DNA of 64,000 nt, from assembly GCF_900155475.1 (NCBI RefSeq), contig NZ_FXAM01000001.1:1661501-1725500 (forward strand). Reading direction: 5' to 3'. Each line of letters opens with the position of its first letter. Position 1 is the first letter of the stretch. The translations under genes were made by a program, and so were the position numbers. The notes under the pieces were generated by a model. The model was not told the DNA's origin and did no database searches. It was given only the letters and a program-made list of their open reading frames with translations. This DNA comes from Methylomagnum ishizawai (GTDB taxonomy: Bacteria; Pseudomonadota; Gammaproteobacteria; Methylococcales; Methylococcaceae). This document shows, piece by piece, positions 35,539 through 43,732 of this stretch.

Positions 35539-36207
35539 TTGATTAAAGTCTTGATCGAAATCCTCATCGGCCTGCTCGCGGTCGTCGCCGCGCCGCTCGC
35601 GTTTCAGGCGGTGTTCCAATCCAAGAGCCGCATCGGGCGCTTGGCCCAGACTATCGCGGGCATCACGCTCGTGGTCGGCTTCCTGGTGGTGTGGGGCGAT
35701 ACCGGCCGCGATCCGCTGCAATGGGTCTATTGTTGGCTCAATCCCGGTGCCTATTCCTGCCAGGATACCGATATGGCCGCTATGGCCGCCGCGCCTCCTC
35801 TGAATGGTATTCCACAGCCGGATGCCCCCATCCGCAGCCAAATCCAAGAAGCCTTGTTATTGGGGGCACCAGGAAAAATGGCGGTCACGGAAGTCTACGC
35901 CTCGCTCGGCCAATTCCCGCGCGACAACCCGGCGGCGGGCCTGCCGGACCCGGAGCAACTCATCGGCAATTACACGACCGGCATCGCGGTCGAGGACGGG
36001 GCCATCCATATCGCCTTGGGCAATCGCGCCGACCCGGTTATCAACGGCAAAACCATCAGCTTGCGTCCCGCCCAGGTCGGGGATAACCCGGCCAGCCCGC
36101 TATCATGGTTGTGCGGCTATGCGGAGCCGGTCCGGGGCATGGTGGCCCACGGCGTGAACCGGACCTCGGTGCCCGCCGCGTACTTGCCGGTCGAATGCCG
36201 TCCATAA
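35539..36207 (+). CDS. Membrane-anchored protein with one pilin-like globular domain
   Basis: A 222-residue protein. TTG at 35539 has AGGAG eight bases upstream. Residues 1-25 and 37-54 are hydrophobic and probably two membrane helices. Residues about 97-222 match the repeats of the 25395-27104 protein: SQIQEALLLGAPGKMAV, GLPDPEQLIGNYTTGIAVEDG, INGKTISLRP, LSWLCG and AAYLPVECRP. The pilin-type disulfide pair is Cys192/Cys220. There is no prepilin leader peptide. Function is unknown; it could be a partner or inner-membrane counterpart of the four-domain protein. The gene ends 10 bp from the convergent YdcF gene. Confidence 0.7.
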   Translation: MIKVLIEILIGLLAVVAAPLAFQAVFQSKSRIGRLAQTIAGITLVVGFLVVWGDTGRDPLQWVYCWLNPGAYSCQDTDMAAMAAAPPLNGIPQPDAPIRSQIQEALLLGAPGKMAVTEVYASLGQFPRDNPAAGLPDPEQLIGNYTTGIAVEDGAIHIALGNRADPVINGKTISLRPAQVGDNPASPLSWLCGYAEPVRGMVAHGVNRTSVPAAYLPVECRP

Positions 36208-36217
36208 CCGGCCCACA

Positions 36218-36967
36218 TCACCCGCGTAGCCGGTACCACACCCTTCCCACCCATTCATGGCAGGCGTAATAGCTGGACATCAGGGCGCTGGCGCTGGGCA
36301 GGAAATCGAAGAAATGGCTGTCGCCGCTGGATTGATAGCCGGTTCCGGCGGCGACCACGCCGAAACCCTCGCGCTCGAATTCGGGGATGGCGCGGGGCAG
36401 ATGCCAGACATGGCTGACCAGATAGATGCGGCGGATGCCCGCCGCCTTCAGCAAGGGCGCGGAAAAACGCGCGTTCTCGCGGGTGTTGGCCGAGCGCTCC
36501 TCCACCCAGGCCACCGGCACCCCGAATTCCGCCTCCAACGCCGCTTTCATCAACGGCCCCTCGGCGCTTTCGTTGTCCGGGGCACCGCCCGTGACCAGGA
36601 CCGGCTTGCCGGTCAGACGTTGCAAACGGGCACCATAGCGCACCCGCTCCAAGGTCCGGGCGTTCAAGGTGTCGCCGCCGCCGAATTCCGGTGCGTCGTA
36701 GCGCAGCCCGCCGCCCAGGATCACGATGGCCTCGGCCTCGTCGCCCCGGATGGGCGCGTAGGGCGGTTCCAGGGTCGCCAGCAGGCGCCCCGCCACCCAG
36801 GGCGTCGCGAGCAACCATAATCCCAACAAGGCCAGCCCGAGCAAGCTAAGGCCCAGGCGCGGACGCCGCCGCGCTTGCCAGTATCCCGCCGTGCCCAGCA
36901 GCAATAGGTTCAGCGGCGGCAATAGCAGGCCGGCGGCTAGGTGGGTGAATAGCCAGTTCCAATTCAT
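36218..36967 (-). CDS. YdcF/ElyC-family DUF218 membrane protein
   Basis: A 249-residue protein. Two hydrophobic segments lie at the N-terminus (about 10-30 and 37-60). The DUF218 domain follows: AIVILGGGLRYDAPEFGG, LVTGGAPDNESAEG, ERSANTRENARFS and YLVSHVWHLPRAIPEF. Relatives include ElyC and SanA, which act in envelope integrity, possibly on undecaprenyl-phosphate supply. The substrate is unknown. It shares strand with thiE, 21 bp downstream of it. Confidence 0.88.
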   Translation of the reverse strand: MNWNWLFTHLAAGLLLPPLNLLLLGTAGYWQARRRPRLGLSLLGLALLGLWLLATPWVAGRLLATLEPPYAPIRGDEAEAIVILGGGLRYDAPEFGGGDTLNARTLERVRYGARLQRLTGKPVLVTGGAPDNESAEGPLMKAALEAEFGVPVAWVEERSANTRENARFSAPLLKAAGIRRIYLVSHVWHLPRAIPEFEREGFGVVAAGTGYQSSGDSHFFDFLPSASALMSSYYACHEWVGRVWYRLRG

Positions 36968-36988
36968 GTGGGATAGGTCGGGTCGGGG

Positions 36989-37636
36989 TCAAGTCGGCCC
37001 GCCTCGGCCCGGTTCGAACAACGGCGCGAACCGCCGCGCCGCGGCCGCGGGGTCGTCGCCGCCGAACACGCCTTCCACCACGGCCAGGAGTCCGGCCCCG
37101 GCTTCCAGCAGGGGAGCGGCGTTGTCGGGGGTGATGCCGCCGATGGCGGCCAGGGGGATGTGGAGCCGCCGCCGGGCCTCGATCAAGGTATCGAGCCGGG
37201 CCAGCGGTGCGCCGGGTTTGGTGCGGGAAGGAAAGAAGCGCCCAAACGCGGCATAATCCGCGCCCGCCGCTTCCGCCGCCAGGGCGAGTGCCACCGAGTC
37301 GTAGCAGGACACGCCGATGATGGCCCCATCGCCCAAGCGCCGCCGGGCTGCCTGGGGACTGGGATCGTCCCGGCCCAGATGCACGCCGTCGGCCCCGGTT
37401 TGCGCCGCCAGTTCCACCGAATCATTGATAATCAAAGGCACGCCCGCCGCCCGGCACAGCGCCAGCAGCCGTTCCGCCGCCGCCGTGGGATCGGGGGCGG
37501 ATTTGGCGCGGTATTGGACCAGGACGGCCCCGCCCCGGAGCGCCGCCGCCACGGCCAGGCAGAGGGCGTCGATATCCTCGGGACCGTCGCGGGTGATGGC
37601 GTACAAGCCTTGCGCGGGCAATGGTTTCGCTGGCAT
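36989..37636 (-). CDS. thiE: Thiamine-phosphate synthase
   Basis: Condenses HMP-PP with thiazole phosphate to make thiamine phosphate. The 215-residue TIM-barrel protein shows VLVQYRAKSAPDP, PLIINDSVELAAQTGADGVHLG (normally NDDVELA, so the first Asp of that pair is a Ser here) and PLAAIGGITPDNA. The substitution NDS for NDD is worth noting as it lies near the Mg/pyrophosphate site. The ATG at 37636 gives MPAKPLPAQGLYAITRD. No other thiamine gene is adjacent. Confidence 0.85.
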   Translation of the reverse strand: MPAKPLPAQGLYAITRDGPEDIDALCLAVAAALRGGAVLVQYRAKSAPDPTAAAERLLALCRAAGVPLIINDSVELAAQTGADGVHLGRDDPSPQAARRRLGDGAIIGVSCYDSVALALAAEAAGADYAAFGRFFPSRTKPGAPLARLDTLIEARRRLHIPLAAIGGITPDNAAPLLEAGAGLLAVVEGVFGGDDPAAAARRFAPLFEPGRGGPT

Positions 37637-37650
37637 GGGCGTCCCGTCGG

Positions 37651-38391
37651 TTAGTTGTTTTTCCAGCTCCGGCGGCGCGAGGAATCGGTGACCAGGGCGT
37701 CGCCGACCTTTTCCTGGGCCTGCCGGAACACGTCGAACACGCCGTTGATGGCGATGCGGGCGGTGTCGCCCTTGTCGCAGACGAAGCCGCCGGCCTTCAC
37801 CGCCAGCACCGCCTCGGCGAACTGGGTCTTGCAATACTCGGCGGCGATGGAGTGCACCTTCTTCATCACGTTCTGGGCGCTTTCGCCGGTGATGATGCCG
37901 GGGGCGACCACCAGCACATAGCCGGTCTCCAGCTTGACCACGAGGTCGGTCGGGCGCATGGAATTGGCCAGGACGCGCTGCACGGCGGCGGTGGCCTGTT
38001 CGGCGGGCAGCAGGGTGGTTTGGTTGTGGTCCACCATGATCTGCAACATCACCACGGCGGTGCGGCCCTCGCGGCCCAGCGCCTTGGCCAGCCAGCGCTC
38101 GGTCTCGCCGATCAACTGATAGCGGTTCTGCTGGCCCAGGCCGTTGTCATAGGACACCAGGGTGAGAAGTTTTTCGCGCTGGGCTTGCAGGAAATACACC
38201 GGCAAAGCCACCATCATCCCGAAGCCGGCCGGCGTGCCATAGGTGCGGAGCAATTCCCAGAGGCGCTCCGGTAGCGGGCAATCCTGTGTCGTGAAAAAGA
38301 TGAACGACCACAACAAGCCATACGCCACCAGGAACGCCAGCCCCCCGGCCAGCAACGGTAACGACCAAGAAAAAAATCGCAGGATCGACAT
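37651..38391 (-). CDS. Membrane protein with degenerate GGDEF domain
   Basis: About 246 residues. Two membrane helices (residues about 9-32 and 55-70) are followed by a domain with the secondary pattern of GGDEF cyclases: YDNGLGQQNRYQLIGETERW in place of D-LTGL-NR, and LVVKLETGYVLVVAP in place of the GGDEF strand-turn. The signature GGDEF residues are missing, so no cyclase activity is expected; it may sense or bind a nucleotide. The domain match is my inference from pattern. The ATG at 38391 is chosen over a GTG four codons upstream. Confidence 0.6.
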   Translation of the reverse strand: MSILRFFSWSLPLLAGGLAFLVAYGLLWSFIFFTTQDCPLPERLWELLRTYGTPAGFGMMVALPVYFLQAQREKLLTLVSYDNGLGQQNRYQLIGETERWLAKALGREGRTAVVMLQIMVDHNQTTLLPAEQATAAVQRVLANSMRPTDLVVKLETGYVLVVAPGIITGESAQNVMKKVHSIAAEYCKTQFAEAVLAVKAGGFVCDKGDTARIAINGVFDVFRQAQEKVGDALVTDSSRRRSWKNN

Positions 38392-38595
38392 GACAAAAAC
38401 CACGTTGCTAAGACAAGTTGAAATGACCGCGCATTCTATACATTACCGTCCTTCTTGTTACCGCCGCCGGGCCGGAAAATTCGCCACGGACCGGGTGGCG
38501 GGCCGGGGAATTCGCGCCCGGTGTCGCGGTTGCAACGCGATTTAAACGCCCCTATGTTGCACCGAACCTTTTGACCTTGGAACCGGAATCCCATC

Positions 38596-39975
38596 GTGAA
38601 TACTTTTTCGCCCGCTTTCAAACCCTGGATCGCCGCCGTCGGGGCCGAACACAGCCTGGCGAGCTTGGCGGAGCTATTGGATGGTGCCGCCGTGTACGCC
38701 ATCGACGCCCAGGGCCGCGTATTGTATTGGAGCCAGGCCGCCGAGCGCCTGCTGGGTTTCGCCGCCGCCGAAGCCTTGGGCCAACTGGCCGAGACCGTGC
38801 TGCGTTGCCAGTCTTGCGACGGTCCCGGCGTCCTGATCGAACGCGGTCGATTGGACCATGAGCCGACCTCGGTGCGGAAGGCCGATGGCGGGTCGATCCG
38901 GGTCCGGCGCTCGGCGCGGGCCTTGTTCGACGCCCAGGGCGGTTTCGCCGGGGCCATCGGTGTGCTGTGGCCGGAACCGGAAGAGCCGGACGACGGCGAG
39001 GGTTTCGGCGGGCGGGAGGCGGTGGAGACCTTCCATGGGCTCGTCACCCGCGACCCGGCCATGAAGCAAGCCCTGCAAATCATCCGCAACGTGGCCGAAA
39101 CCGACGCCTCGGTCTTGATCCGGGGCGAATCCGGCACCGGCAAGGAACTGGCCGCCCGCGCCCTGCACGAGGAAAGCCGCCGCCGCGGCCGTCCCTTCCT
39201 CGCCATCAATTGCGCGGCCCTGAGTCCCGCCCTGCTGGAAAGCGAATTGTTCGGCCATGTGCGCGGCGCGTTCACCGGGGCGGTCAAGGACCACGCCGGG
39301 CTGTTCAAACGCGCCGACCGCGGTACCTTGTTCCTGGACGAGGTGGCGGAATTGCCCTTGGAATTGCAAGCCAAGCTGTTGCGGGCCTTGCAGGAAAAGA
39401 CCTTCCTGCCGGTGGGCGCGGACAGGCCGGTGACGGTCGATGTCCGTATCGTCGCCGCCACCCACCGTTCCTTGCGGGAAGAATCCAAAGCCGGGCGGTT
39501 CCGGGAAGACCTGATGTACCGGCTGCGAGTGGTGCCGGTGTTCCTGCCGCCGTTACGGACCCGGCGCGAGGATATCCCCTTGCTGCTGCGGCATTTCATC
39601 GACCGCCATAACCTCAGGGGCCAGCGCCGCATCCTGTCCATCGAGCCGGAGGCGATGCGGGCGCTGTTGGATTACCGCTGGCCGGGCAATATCCGCGAAT
39701 TGCAGAACGTGGTCGAGTACGCCTTCGCGGTGGGGCGCGGCGATAGTTTGGGGCTGGGGGATTTGCCGCCTGAATTCGGCGAGGCGGCGGGCGAGGCGGT
39801 GCCGTCGGTGGCACGGTCGTGGTCGCCGCGGCCGGTGTTCGGGGCGGGCTTGGACGAGGCGGGGCGGTTGCGGGCGGCGCTTGAACATACGGGCGGCAAG
39901 ATCGAGGACGCCGCCGCCTTGTTGGGGATGAGCCGGGCGACGTTTTGGCGCAAGCGGAAGAAGTGTGGGGTGTGA
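38596..39975 (+). CDS. Sigma-54-dependent activator, PAS-AAA-Fis type
   Basis: A 459-residue bacterial enhancer-binding protein. Residues about 22-125 form a PAS domain containing a Cys pair (CQSCDGPGV, 71-74). The AAA+ domain has Walker A RGESGTGKE (177-184), the sigma-54 contact loop GAFTGA (224-229), Walker B GTLFLDEV (243-250) and WPGNIRELQNVVEYA. The C-terminal Fis-type helix-turn-helix ends DAAALLGMSRATFWRKRKK. The PAS-GAFTGA layout resembles single-component redox or metabolite sensors. Its targets are unknown; a strong sigma-54 promoter lies at 24293-24310 in this same window, but no link is shown. Confidence 0.92.
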   Translation: MNTFSPAFKPWIAAVGAEHSLASLAELLDGAAVYAIDAQGRVLYWSQAAERLLGFAAAEALGQLAETVLRCQSCDGPGVLIERGRLDHEPTSVRKADGGSIRVRRSARALFDAQGGFAGAIGVLWPEPEEPDDGEGFGGREAVETFHGLVTRDPAMKQALQIIRNVAETDASVLIRGESGTGKELAARALHEESRRRGRPFLAINCAALSPALLESELFGHVRGAFTGAVKDHAGLFKRADRGTLFLDEVAELPLELQAKLLRALQEKTFLPVGADRPVTVDVRIVAATHRSLREESKAGRFREDLMYRLRVVPVFLPPLRTRREDIPLLLRHFIDRHNLRGQRRILSIEPEAMRALLDYRWPGNIRELQNVVEYAFAVGRGDSLGLGDLPPEFGEAAGEAVPSVARSWSPRPVFGAGLDEAGRLRAALEHTGGKIEDAAALLGMSRATFWRKRKKCGV

Positions 39976-39993
39976 GCGAACTGTGTTTGCTTA

Positions 39994-41493
39994 TTATTCT
40001 GGCCAAGGATAAGAGTATTTCTTGCAAAAATAGCTTAAGGCATCCAAAGTTCCTGGTGCCAGCAAGGTTAATATATTTTTGGTAAATTCTGGCTTATCGA
40101 TGCCGGATGCCTGGGGGCCGGAATACTCTGTCGCCTGGCTCCCCAAAGGCGTTGTAAATTCCAGTGGCTGTAATCTCGCGCTCAGCATCCTGAATAAAGC
40201 CGTGCCGTCTTCGATCTTCAGGGTTTTGACCGCAGGGATTTTATCCTCGATCAATCTATTCCATAGCAAATAAATTTGCGCCGCCCTTTCCCATTCGTTG
40301 TGGCAAGCCTCGATATCCACGCCGAAATATTTTTCGATCACCCGCCTCCGCTGGATATAGGAGGCATTTTGCCTGTTATCGGCTTCGTTTTCGAGGATCA
40401 GGCTAGGTATGTTCTGGAAGGGATTTCTAATCAGCCGCGCCACCATGTCGGCCACATAATAACGCCGGGACAGGTCCGGGCCGGTATTCCAGACAAAACC
40501 CACCCCAGGTTTCAGCAGCCGGGTAGCCCGTAGTTCCACGCAATTTTCATCGATATTGAAAACCGTATCCACCAAAGAAGATGAGAGGATACCATGGTGG
40601 CCTATGGTGGTTTCTTGGGGAATGTCGAAACCCAAGCTCCGGGCATATCGCGATAAATACCGAATTCCCGTGCGGGGGGCGGCCAATATCAGCAAGGGGC
40701 AATAGCTCCAATCCTCGGAGTCCAGGATACTGGTGGCGAAGATGGGTTTTGTTTTTTGCTGTTTGCTCCAATGCTTGTCGGCTTGCCGGTATTTCAAGCC
40801 GGGAACACTGCGGAAATTGTTTTGCGAGATCAAGTGATGCCAGCTGCTTTGTTGGATCGCCTGGGATTCGATAGTGGTTTGATGCAGGATCGGTGCAATA
40901 AATTTATTGAAAACCGGCGTTCCCGCTAAATCATAAAGATTCGAGGAATGTCTGGTCCTGATATTTTCCAACGCATCCTGCAATATGCTCGAAAGCCAGG
41001 GGTTTCCCGGTTTGGCCCAGATGAGTCCATTAATCAGCCGCGGCTTGTCCAGTGTATTGCTTTTGCTTACCAGAAACAGATTTTTCGACAGATCGACCCA
41101 GGTTTCAATTGGGCGCAGGCATTGCAGGTTGATATTGACGAACATCCCGCCATGCGTGACCAAGGCGGCCAACCGTAGCAGATCGGCCTTGGCCACCGGG
41201 TTTTCGAGGTCATTCAACGCCGCCCGGACCGCCTCGCTTTGGTGAAAACCGGCTAGGTATTCTTCCAAATTTTCATTGGTTATCAGATGGTGGGTCCAGC
41301 CAGGATTGTTATCGATCCAGGATTGCTTGGGGGCGGTCAACTCATCGGGAAGGCGAGAATCTTCAGTGTCGCTCAGCCAAATTTGAAAAATGATCCTGGG
41401 TCCATCGTTGGTAATATTTTGATTGGGCGCGGTATCCGCTGTTTTTTCGGGTATTATTGTGGGATTTTTTTGGGGGGATTTTATGGTATTCAT
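39994..41493 (-). CDS. Fusion of DxD-family glycosyltransferase domain and sulfotransferase-like domain
   Basis: A 499-residue protein. Residues about 33-190 match the Gly_transf_sug (Och1-like) family: IIFQIWLSD, then AKADLLRLAALVTHGGMFVNINLQ. In active members GG-(Y/F)-x-D-x-D binds the metal; here it is N120-I-N122. Residues about 266-440 look like a sulfotransferase: LLILAAPRTGIRYLSRYARS is a 5'-phosphosulfate-type loop and VARLIRNPFQNIPSLI resembles the 3'-phosphate loop. I know of no named family with this fusion. The gene is AT-richer than its neighbours, suggesting transfer. It could modify a surface glycan. Confidence 0.65.
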   Translation of the reverse strand: MNTIKSPQKNPTIIPEKTADTAPNQNITNDGPRIIFQIWLSDTEDSRLPDELTAPKQSWIDNNPGWTHHLITNENLEEYLAGFHQSEAVRAALNDLENPVAKADLLRLAALVTHGGMFVNINLQCLRPIETWVDLSKNLFLVSKSNTLDKPRLINGLIWAKPGNPWLSSILQDALENIRTRHSSNLYDLAGTPVFNKFIAPILHQTTIESQAIQQSSWHHLISQNNFRSVPGLKYRQADKHWSKQQKTKPIFATSILDSEDWSYCPLLILAAPRTGIRYLSRYARSLGFDIPQETTIGHHGILSSSLVDTVFNIDENCVELRATRLLKPGVGFVWNTGPDLSRRYYVADMVARLIRNPFQNIPSLILENEADNRQNASYIQRRRVIEKYFGVDIEACHNEWERAAQIYLLWNRLIEDKIPAVKTLKIEDGTALFRMLSARLQPLEFTTPLGSQATEYSGPQASGIDKPEFTKNILTLLAPGTLDALSYFCKKYSYPWPE

Positions 41494-41882
41494 GTGCGAG
41501 GTGGATTTGTGGGTTAATGTAAGATATAACCCAGGGAATTGGCGATTTATTCGGTCGGCTGCATGAAATACGGATAATCGCTAAAAGTGTATTTATAGTC
41601 GGCTTTGAAGAGGGGTTTGGCTATGGTGGTGTGTTTCTTCCGCGTTGGCCTGTAGCCCGGATTCCGTTGTACTTAATTCGGGCTGCGATTTTTTCTTTTG
41701 CGAGACGATGCTGGGCACTAAAATCCGTGGTTTAGGGGTTGGTTTTTCAGCGGGACTATTTTGAGGGTTTTTTCCATGGGTGTACGTCTGTGGTTTACGT
41801 GGGTGTGATTTTCGCGAGATAGCGGGTCGCGACCCGCCCACGGTCTATGGCTTTATTCCATTCCTTGAGGGCTAATGCTTGG
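41494..41882. other. AT-rich intergenic region with repeats
   Basis: It holds a degenerate TAGCCCGGAT-type repeat (41653-41685) and a perfect 16-bp palindrome gcgggtcgcgacccgc (41822-41837). An 82-codon minus-strand frame here has no ribosome-binding site and a low-complexity product, so it is not called. Confidence 0.6.
41653..41685. repeat. Dispersed TAGCCCGGAT inverted repeat, copy 2 (degenerate)
   Basis: tagcccggat on the left; the right arm is attcgggctg, with two changes relative to copies at 29442 and 61830. Confidence 0.6.
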
Positions 41883-42469
41883 TTATTCTGCCTTGCGTGG
41901 GCTTCGTTGAACGATCAAGAGCGGTATAATTATTGAGAATAGTCCTATGATGGTTCCTAAATACCATTTATTTTGCTCTCTAAGCTCTTTAATTTCTTCC
42001 CGAATTGAATTTGATAGCTCTTCTTGTATTTTGAGCTTTTCGCGAATCAGCGGTAAAGAGATCGCGTCATCTGGGTTGGATATTACAGCGGCTTTAAGCT
42101 TTTCAATGTCTCTGCGAAGCGACTTCTCACTTTGCGAGAGAGTGATGGCTGGCGCGGGTTGAGGCAAAATCGTTTTTATCTGGTTTGATAAAGGTATGAG
42201 CTGGATGTTTAAAAAGTCATTGGCTTTGCCGCCTGAAACATAAACGGCATGTTGTGCTGGTTCATAGCCTTGTTTTTCAGCTTCAATGACATAAGTGCCA
42301 ATTTTGAGATTTGTATTTAGCGGGGATTTTCCTGAACTAATGCCATCGATTTTTATAATTGCATCGGCTGGTGACGTTGCAATTATGAAATGGTGTGTGT
42401 CTAAGAGTTCTTGATATATTATTATTACAAGAATCGCGCCAGCCCCTAAGGTTATTAATATTTCTAATA
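41883..42469 (-). pseudogene. PEGA-domain membrane protein, 3' part, split by an insertion
   Basis: The 3' part of a gene encodes about 195 residues: end of a membrane helix (LEILITLGAGAILVIIIYQ), a PEGA domain (IIATSPADAIIKIDGISSGKSPL, interrupted only by normal residues), a coiled coil (EKLKIQEELSNSIREEIKELREQ) and a second membrane helix. At 42469/42470 it meets the left end of an insertion element. The missing start is at 43527-43583. An open frame continues into the element as far as 42605, so a fusion protein with a foreign N-terminus could still be made. Confidence 0.75.
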
Positions 42470-43526
42470 GAGATGTTCCCAAAGCCTCATAAATATTCTG
42501 TTCATAATTGTTACTGCAAGGTCCGCAGAGTAAGATCAATCGCAATTCCCCACGAATCCTTTTTAATGGTGCTTCCACAATGATCTTTAGCAGCCTTGAC
42601 GACATCGGCAATGATCGTGTTTGCAAAGCCTTGACCGGACTTACCAAAGATCAGTTCAAGCATTTACTTCTGTCTTTTGAATCAACTTATCGTGACCAGT
42701 ACGGTGGCCCTTCGCTCGACGCGCCTAGCCCCGCTTTCCCAGGCTATCTATCTAGCTTTGGACACCGGCTGTTTTTTGTCCTTTATTACTTGAAAAACTA
42801 TCCCAGTTACGACGTACTGGGCTATCTCTTTGGTTTCAGTGGAGGCCATGCTTTCGATCATTTAGAAACACTGCTGCCCATCCTTCAAGCGAGCCTAGCC
42901 CATCTGAAAACACTTCCCGAACGTTCGGTCAAGACGGTTGAGGCGCTGGATAGACTCCTTGAAAAACAACCTACTATCATCATTGATGGCACGGAGCGGG
43001 CGACCCTCAGGCCCCAGGATAAATCCCAACAAGAGCAACGCTACAGCGGTAAAAAAAAACATCACGGCGTTAATAACCTAGTGATTGCCAACCCCGCCAA
43101 GAAAATCCTATTCATTAGCTCCACCGTGCCGGGAAGTGTCCACGACTATGCCCTGTTTAAGACGGAATTTCCGCCCGCCTTGCCATGGTTTCAAAAGCAA
43201 CTTATCGAGGTTGATCTCGGATTCCAAGGCATTAAAAATGATTATCCCCACGCACGGGCCATTCAAATCCCCCATAAAAAGCCAAAGAAGTCCAAAGCGA
43301 ATCCTGATCCGAAATTAACACCAACACAGAAGAAACATAATCGGAAGCTTGCTAAAACCCGCGTGGCTGTTGAGCATGCCATCGGCGGGATGAAATGTCT
43401 GCATAGTTTAGTACATCGCTCAAGAAACCATCTGGCACATTTATTAGATACCTTCATTTATATTGGTGCTGGCCTCTGGAATTTTAAATTATCATTAAAA
43501 ACAATAGGTTAGCTTGGGAACATGTC
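42470..43526 (+). mobile_element. IS5-type insertion sequence (1057 bp)
   Basis: Ends read gagatgttcccaaagc (left) and, inverted, gacatgttcccaagc (right). The copies are near-perfect terminal inverted repeats. A TA dinucleotide flanks each end (42468-42469 and 43527-43528), the duplication expected for IS427/IS1031-type members of IS5. The single transposase gene stops 14 bp from the right end. The element interrupts a PEGA-domain gene. Confidence 0.8.
42580..43512 (+). CDS. IS5-family DDE transposase
   Basis: A 310-residue transposase. It starts MIFSSLDDIGNDRVCKALTG; an N-terminal helix-turn-helix (Tnp_4 type) includes RLFFVLYYLKNYPSYDVLGYLFGFS. DDE catalytic residues are expected at IIIDGTER (first Asp), VDLGFQGI (second Asp) and RVAVEHAIGGMK (Glu). 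An alternative upstream start at 42508 lies within the element but has no support. The gene is intact, so the element may still be active. Confidence 0.88.
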   Translation: MIFSSLDDIGNDRVCKALTGLTKDQFKHLLLSFESTYRDQYGGPSLDAPSPAFPGYLSSFGHRLFFVLYYLKNYPSYDVLGYLFGFSGGHAFDHLETLLPILQASLAHLKTLPERSVKTVEALDRLLEKQPTIIIDGTERATLRPQDKSQQEQRYSGKKKHHGVNNLVIANPAKKILFISSTVPGSVHDYALFKTEFPPALPWFQKQLIEVDLGFQGIKNDYPHARAIQIPHKKPKKSKANPDPKLTPTQKKHNRKLAKTRVAVEHAIGGMKCLHSLVHRSRNHLAHLLDTFIYIGAGLWNFKLSLKTIG

Positions 43527-43583
43527 TAATATTAATTCTCCCGAATTTTTTATTGCTAAATAGATGTATTTGATTGATGGCAT
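43527..43583 (-). pseudogene. PEGA-domain gene, 5' end severed by the insertion
   Basis: Nineteen codons beginning ATG at 43583 read MPSIKYIYLAIKNSGELIL. If the element and one TA are removed, the frame continues directly into LLEILITLGAGAIL of the fragment ending at 41883, giving a 213-residue protein with a single N-terminal helix. An in-frame stop lies upstream of the ATG, so this is the natural start. Confidence 0.7.
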
Positions 43584-43663
43584 TTGATATGATCCGAAAT
43601 ATCAAAATGGAAGTTCTATGCTTTTGGTTGATTCGCAAAAAATTTACACTTTCCCGTTCTTTG

Positions 43664-43691
43664 AATCAAGCCTTATTCTCTAGGCTTGATT
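43664..43691. terminator. Hairpin, possible terminator
   Basis: aatcaagcc / ggcttgatt stem with a 10-nt loop between the split PEGA gene and the end of the MlaE-like gene. There is no clear T run on either side, so terminator activity is uncertain. Confidence 0.4.
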
Positions 43692-43732
43692 TGATCTATC
43701 TCTAGCCATGTATTTTTGATAATTATTAAACC

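Noticed and set aside
38596-39975. The sigma-54 activator as PrsR, the XrtA regulator
   Set aside because: PrsR is normally encoded with the PrsK kinase and has a receiver domain; this protein has an N-terminal PAS domain and no kinase neighbour.
41593-41841. 82-codon minus-strand reading
   Set aside because: Low-complexity product passing through two repeats; no start signal.
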